Assembly: GCF_015354575.1 (NCBI RefSeq)
Contig: NZ_JACAFQ010000022.1
Location: 80,797-134,421 of the forward strand
Origin: Pseudomonas sp. UFMG81
Lineage (GTDB): Bacteria > Pseudomonadota > Gammaproteobacteria > Pseudomonadales > Pseudomonadaceae
Length of the DNA: 53,625 nucleotides
Direction: 5' to 3'
Shown here: positions 53,134 to 53,625 of the stretch, one piece after another
Layout of the letters: the number at the start of each line of letters is the position of its first letter
How positions within the stretch are numbered: the stretch's first letter is position 1
Notes under the pieces: model-generated
Told to the model about the DNA's origin: nothing
The model's input: the letters and a program-made list of their open reading frames with translations, nothing else
Databases searched by the model: none
Made by a program: the position numbers and the translations under genes

Positions 53134-53431
53134 CACAGACATAACTGTCCCGAAACAAACTGTGGGAGCCGGCTTGCCGGCGATGCGCCGCGCGGGCGGC
53201 GCTCGATCTCATGAGCGCTGCAAACCTGTCGGCATGCACCTGGGCGTCACACCGCTGGACTTGGATAAGCAGAATTGCGTGCGGGCCTGCGGGTGCATGC
53301 CTGGGTATCGGGTGAGGGCCACCAGGTGCTAGCCGGTGTTCTTGCAGCGTTCTTGAGATCGAGCGCCGCCCGCGCGGCGCATCGCCGGCAAGCCGGCTCC
53401 CACAGTTTGTTTCGGGCCAGTTATGTCTGTG
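53134..53431. repeat. REP composite with 87-bp inverted arms
   Basis: Arms at 53134-53220 and 53345-53431 are inverted copies with only a few mismatches, around a 124-base centre. They contain the GTGGGAGCCGGCTTGCCGGC core and an extended GCGCCGCGCGGGCGGCGC module. GGCATGCACC (53231-53240) and its complement (53292-53301) form a second, inner pair. No gene is seen. Confidence 0.85.
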
Positions 53432-53434
53432 AGG

Positions 53435-53531
53435 TCTCCACTGTACGCCTTGGTGCATGCCTCAAGTCTGGTGGTGCGGCATCAGCGCCAACGCTGAAAC
53501 CGCGTCGTACAAACAAGGCGTACAGTGGAGA
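53435..53531. repeat. 18-bp inverted repeat
   Basis: TCTCCACTGTACGCCTTG at 53435-53452 and its exact complement at 53514-53531, 61 bases apart. The centre holds a CGTACA at 53506-53511. It lies between two REP copies. Confidence 0.75.
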
Positions 53532-53541
53532 AGGACCAGGA

Positions 53542-53625
53542 GTAACTGGCCCGAAACAGATGTGGGAGCTGGCTTGCCAGCGATGCGCCGCGCGGGCGGC
53601 GCTCGATCTTGAGGGCGCTAGAAAA
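53542..53625. repeat. third long REP copy at right edge
   Basis: A copy of the arm at 53140-53224 in the same orientation, running to the last base. Its final part includes the 24 bases shared with the left edge of the window. Confidence 0.8.

Noticed and set aside
53134..53625. CRISPR array from repeated units near the right edge
   Set aside because: Copies are inverted as well as direct, spacing is irregular and the repeats match REP sequences; no cas genes are present.

Overview
The window is about 54 kb of GC-rich DNA that reads as chromosome of a Pseudomonas putida-group bacterium. The evidence is the gene content: a LigD/Ku pair, a gluconate gntR-gntK-gntP locus, Pseudomonas-only small families such as DUF1652 and DUF6555-like proteins, a Zur-type cam-pyrC2-dksA2 operon, and many P. 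putida-style REP palindromes (TGTAGGAGCGGCC and GTGGGAGC types). I see no rRNA, tRNA, CRISPR array, prophage or insertion sequence. The first 24 bases are identical to bases 53596-53619, inside a REP, so both window ends sit in a repeat.

Region 1 (1-18.3 kb) is a stress-resistance neighbourhood. It holds two KGG-repeat stress proteins, a ClpP-like protease, a small membrane protein of the low-affinity iron permease family, the ybhP-clsB-ybhN phospholipid operon, metallothionein, the end-joining ligase LigD and Ku, a YghA-like oxidoreductase and a Dyp peroxidase. A tightly coupled cassette of acyl-CoA dehydrogenase, PIG-L deacetylase, NodS-like methyltransferase and glycosyltransferase lies between ligD and ku. 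A second coupled block (lipoprotein, haem-oxygenase-like iron enzyme, NPPY methyltransferase, YbdK-type carboxylate-amine ligase, SDR) reads into ku. Both blocks look biosynthetic and their products are unknown.

Region 2 (18.4-30.1 kb) holds a BASS-family transporter, carotene hydroxylase crtZ, a methyltransferase and mgtC. Next comes a zinc-sparing operon behind a Zur-like box: gamma-carbonic anhydrase, a dihydroorotase lacking one metal-binding His, and DksA2 lacking three zinc-finger Cys. A GNAT protein and a diguanylate cyclase follow. The gluconate locus carries three GntR-type operators, one before each of gntR, gntK and gntP.

Region 3 (30.1-46.5 kb) holds an NtrC-type response regulator with two tandem paralogous sensor kinases, a lytic transglycosylase, an orphan gspG-gspF pair, a solitary tyrosine recombinase, nnrS, a DUF1345 membrane protein, an aminotransferase, DUF1652, an MHYT-GGDEF-EAL protein, a small lipoprotein, a periplasmic solute-binding protein and an alpha/beta hydrolase.

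Region 4 (46.6-53.1 kb) is a compact lipid-modification cluster: NTF2-like, SDR, FAD oxidoreductase, DUF1365, cyclopropane-fatty-acid synthase and DUF2878 on the plus strand, with a chalcone-isomerase-like protein and DUF3833 lipoprotein converging on the minus strand. Both ends carry paired TGTACA motifs with exactly 18 bp between motif starts. I read these as operators of a LitR/CarH-type light-responsive MerR regulator, whose gene is not in the window. The last 0.5 kb is a REP composite with long nested inverted repeats.
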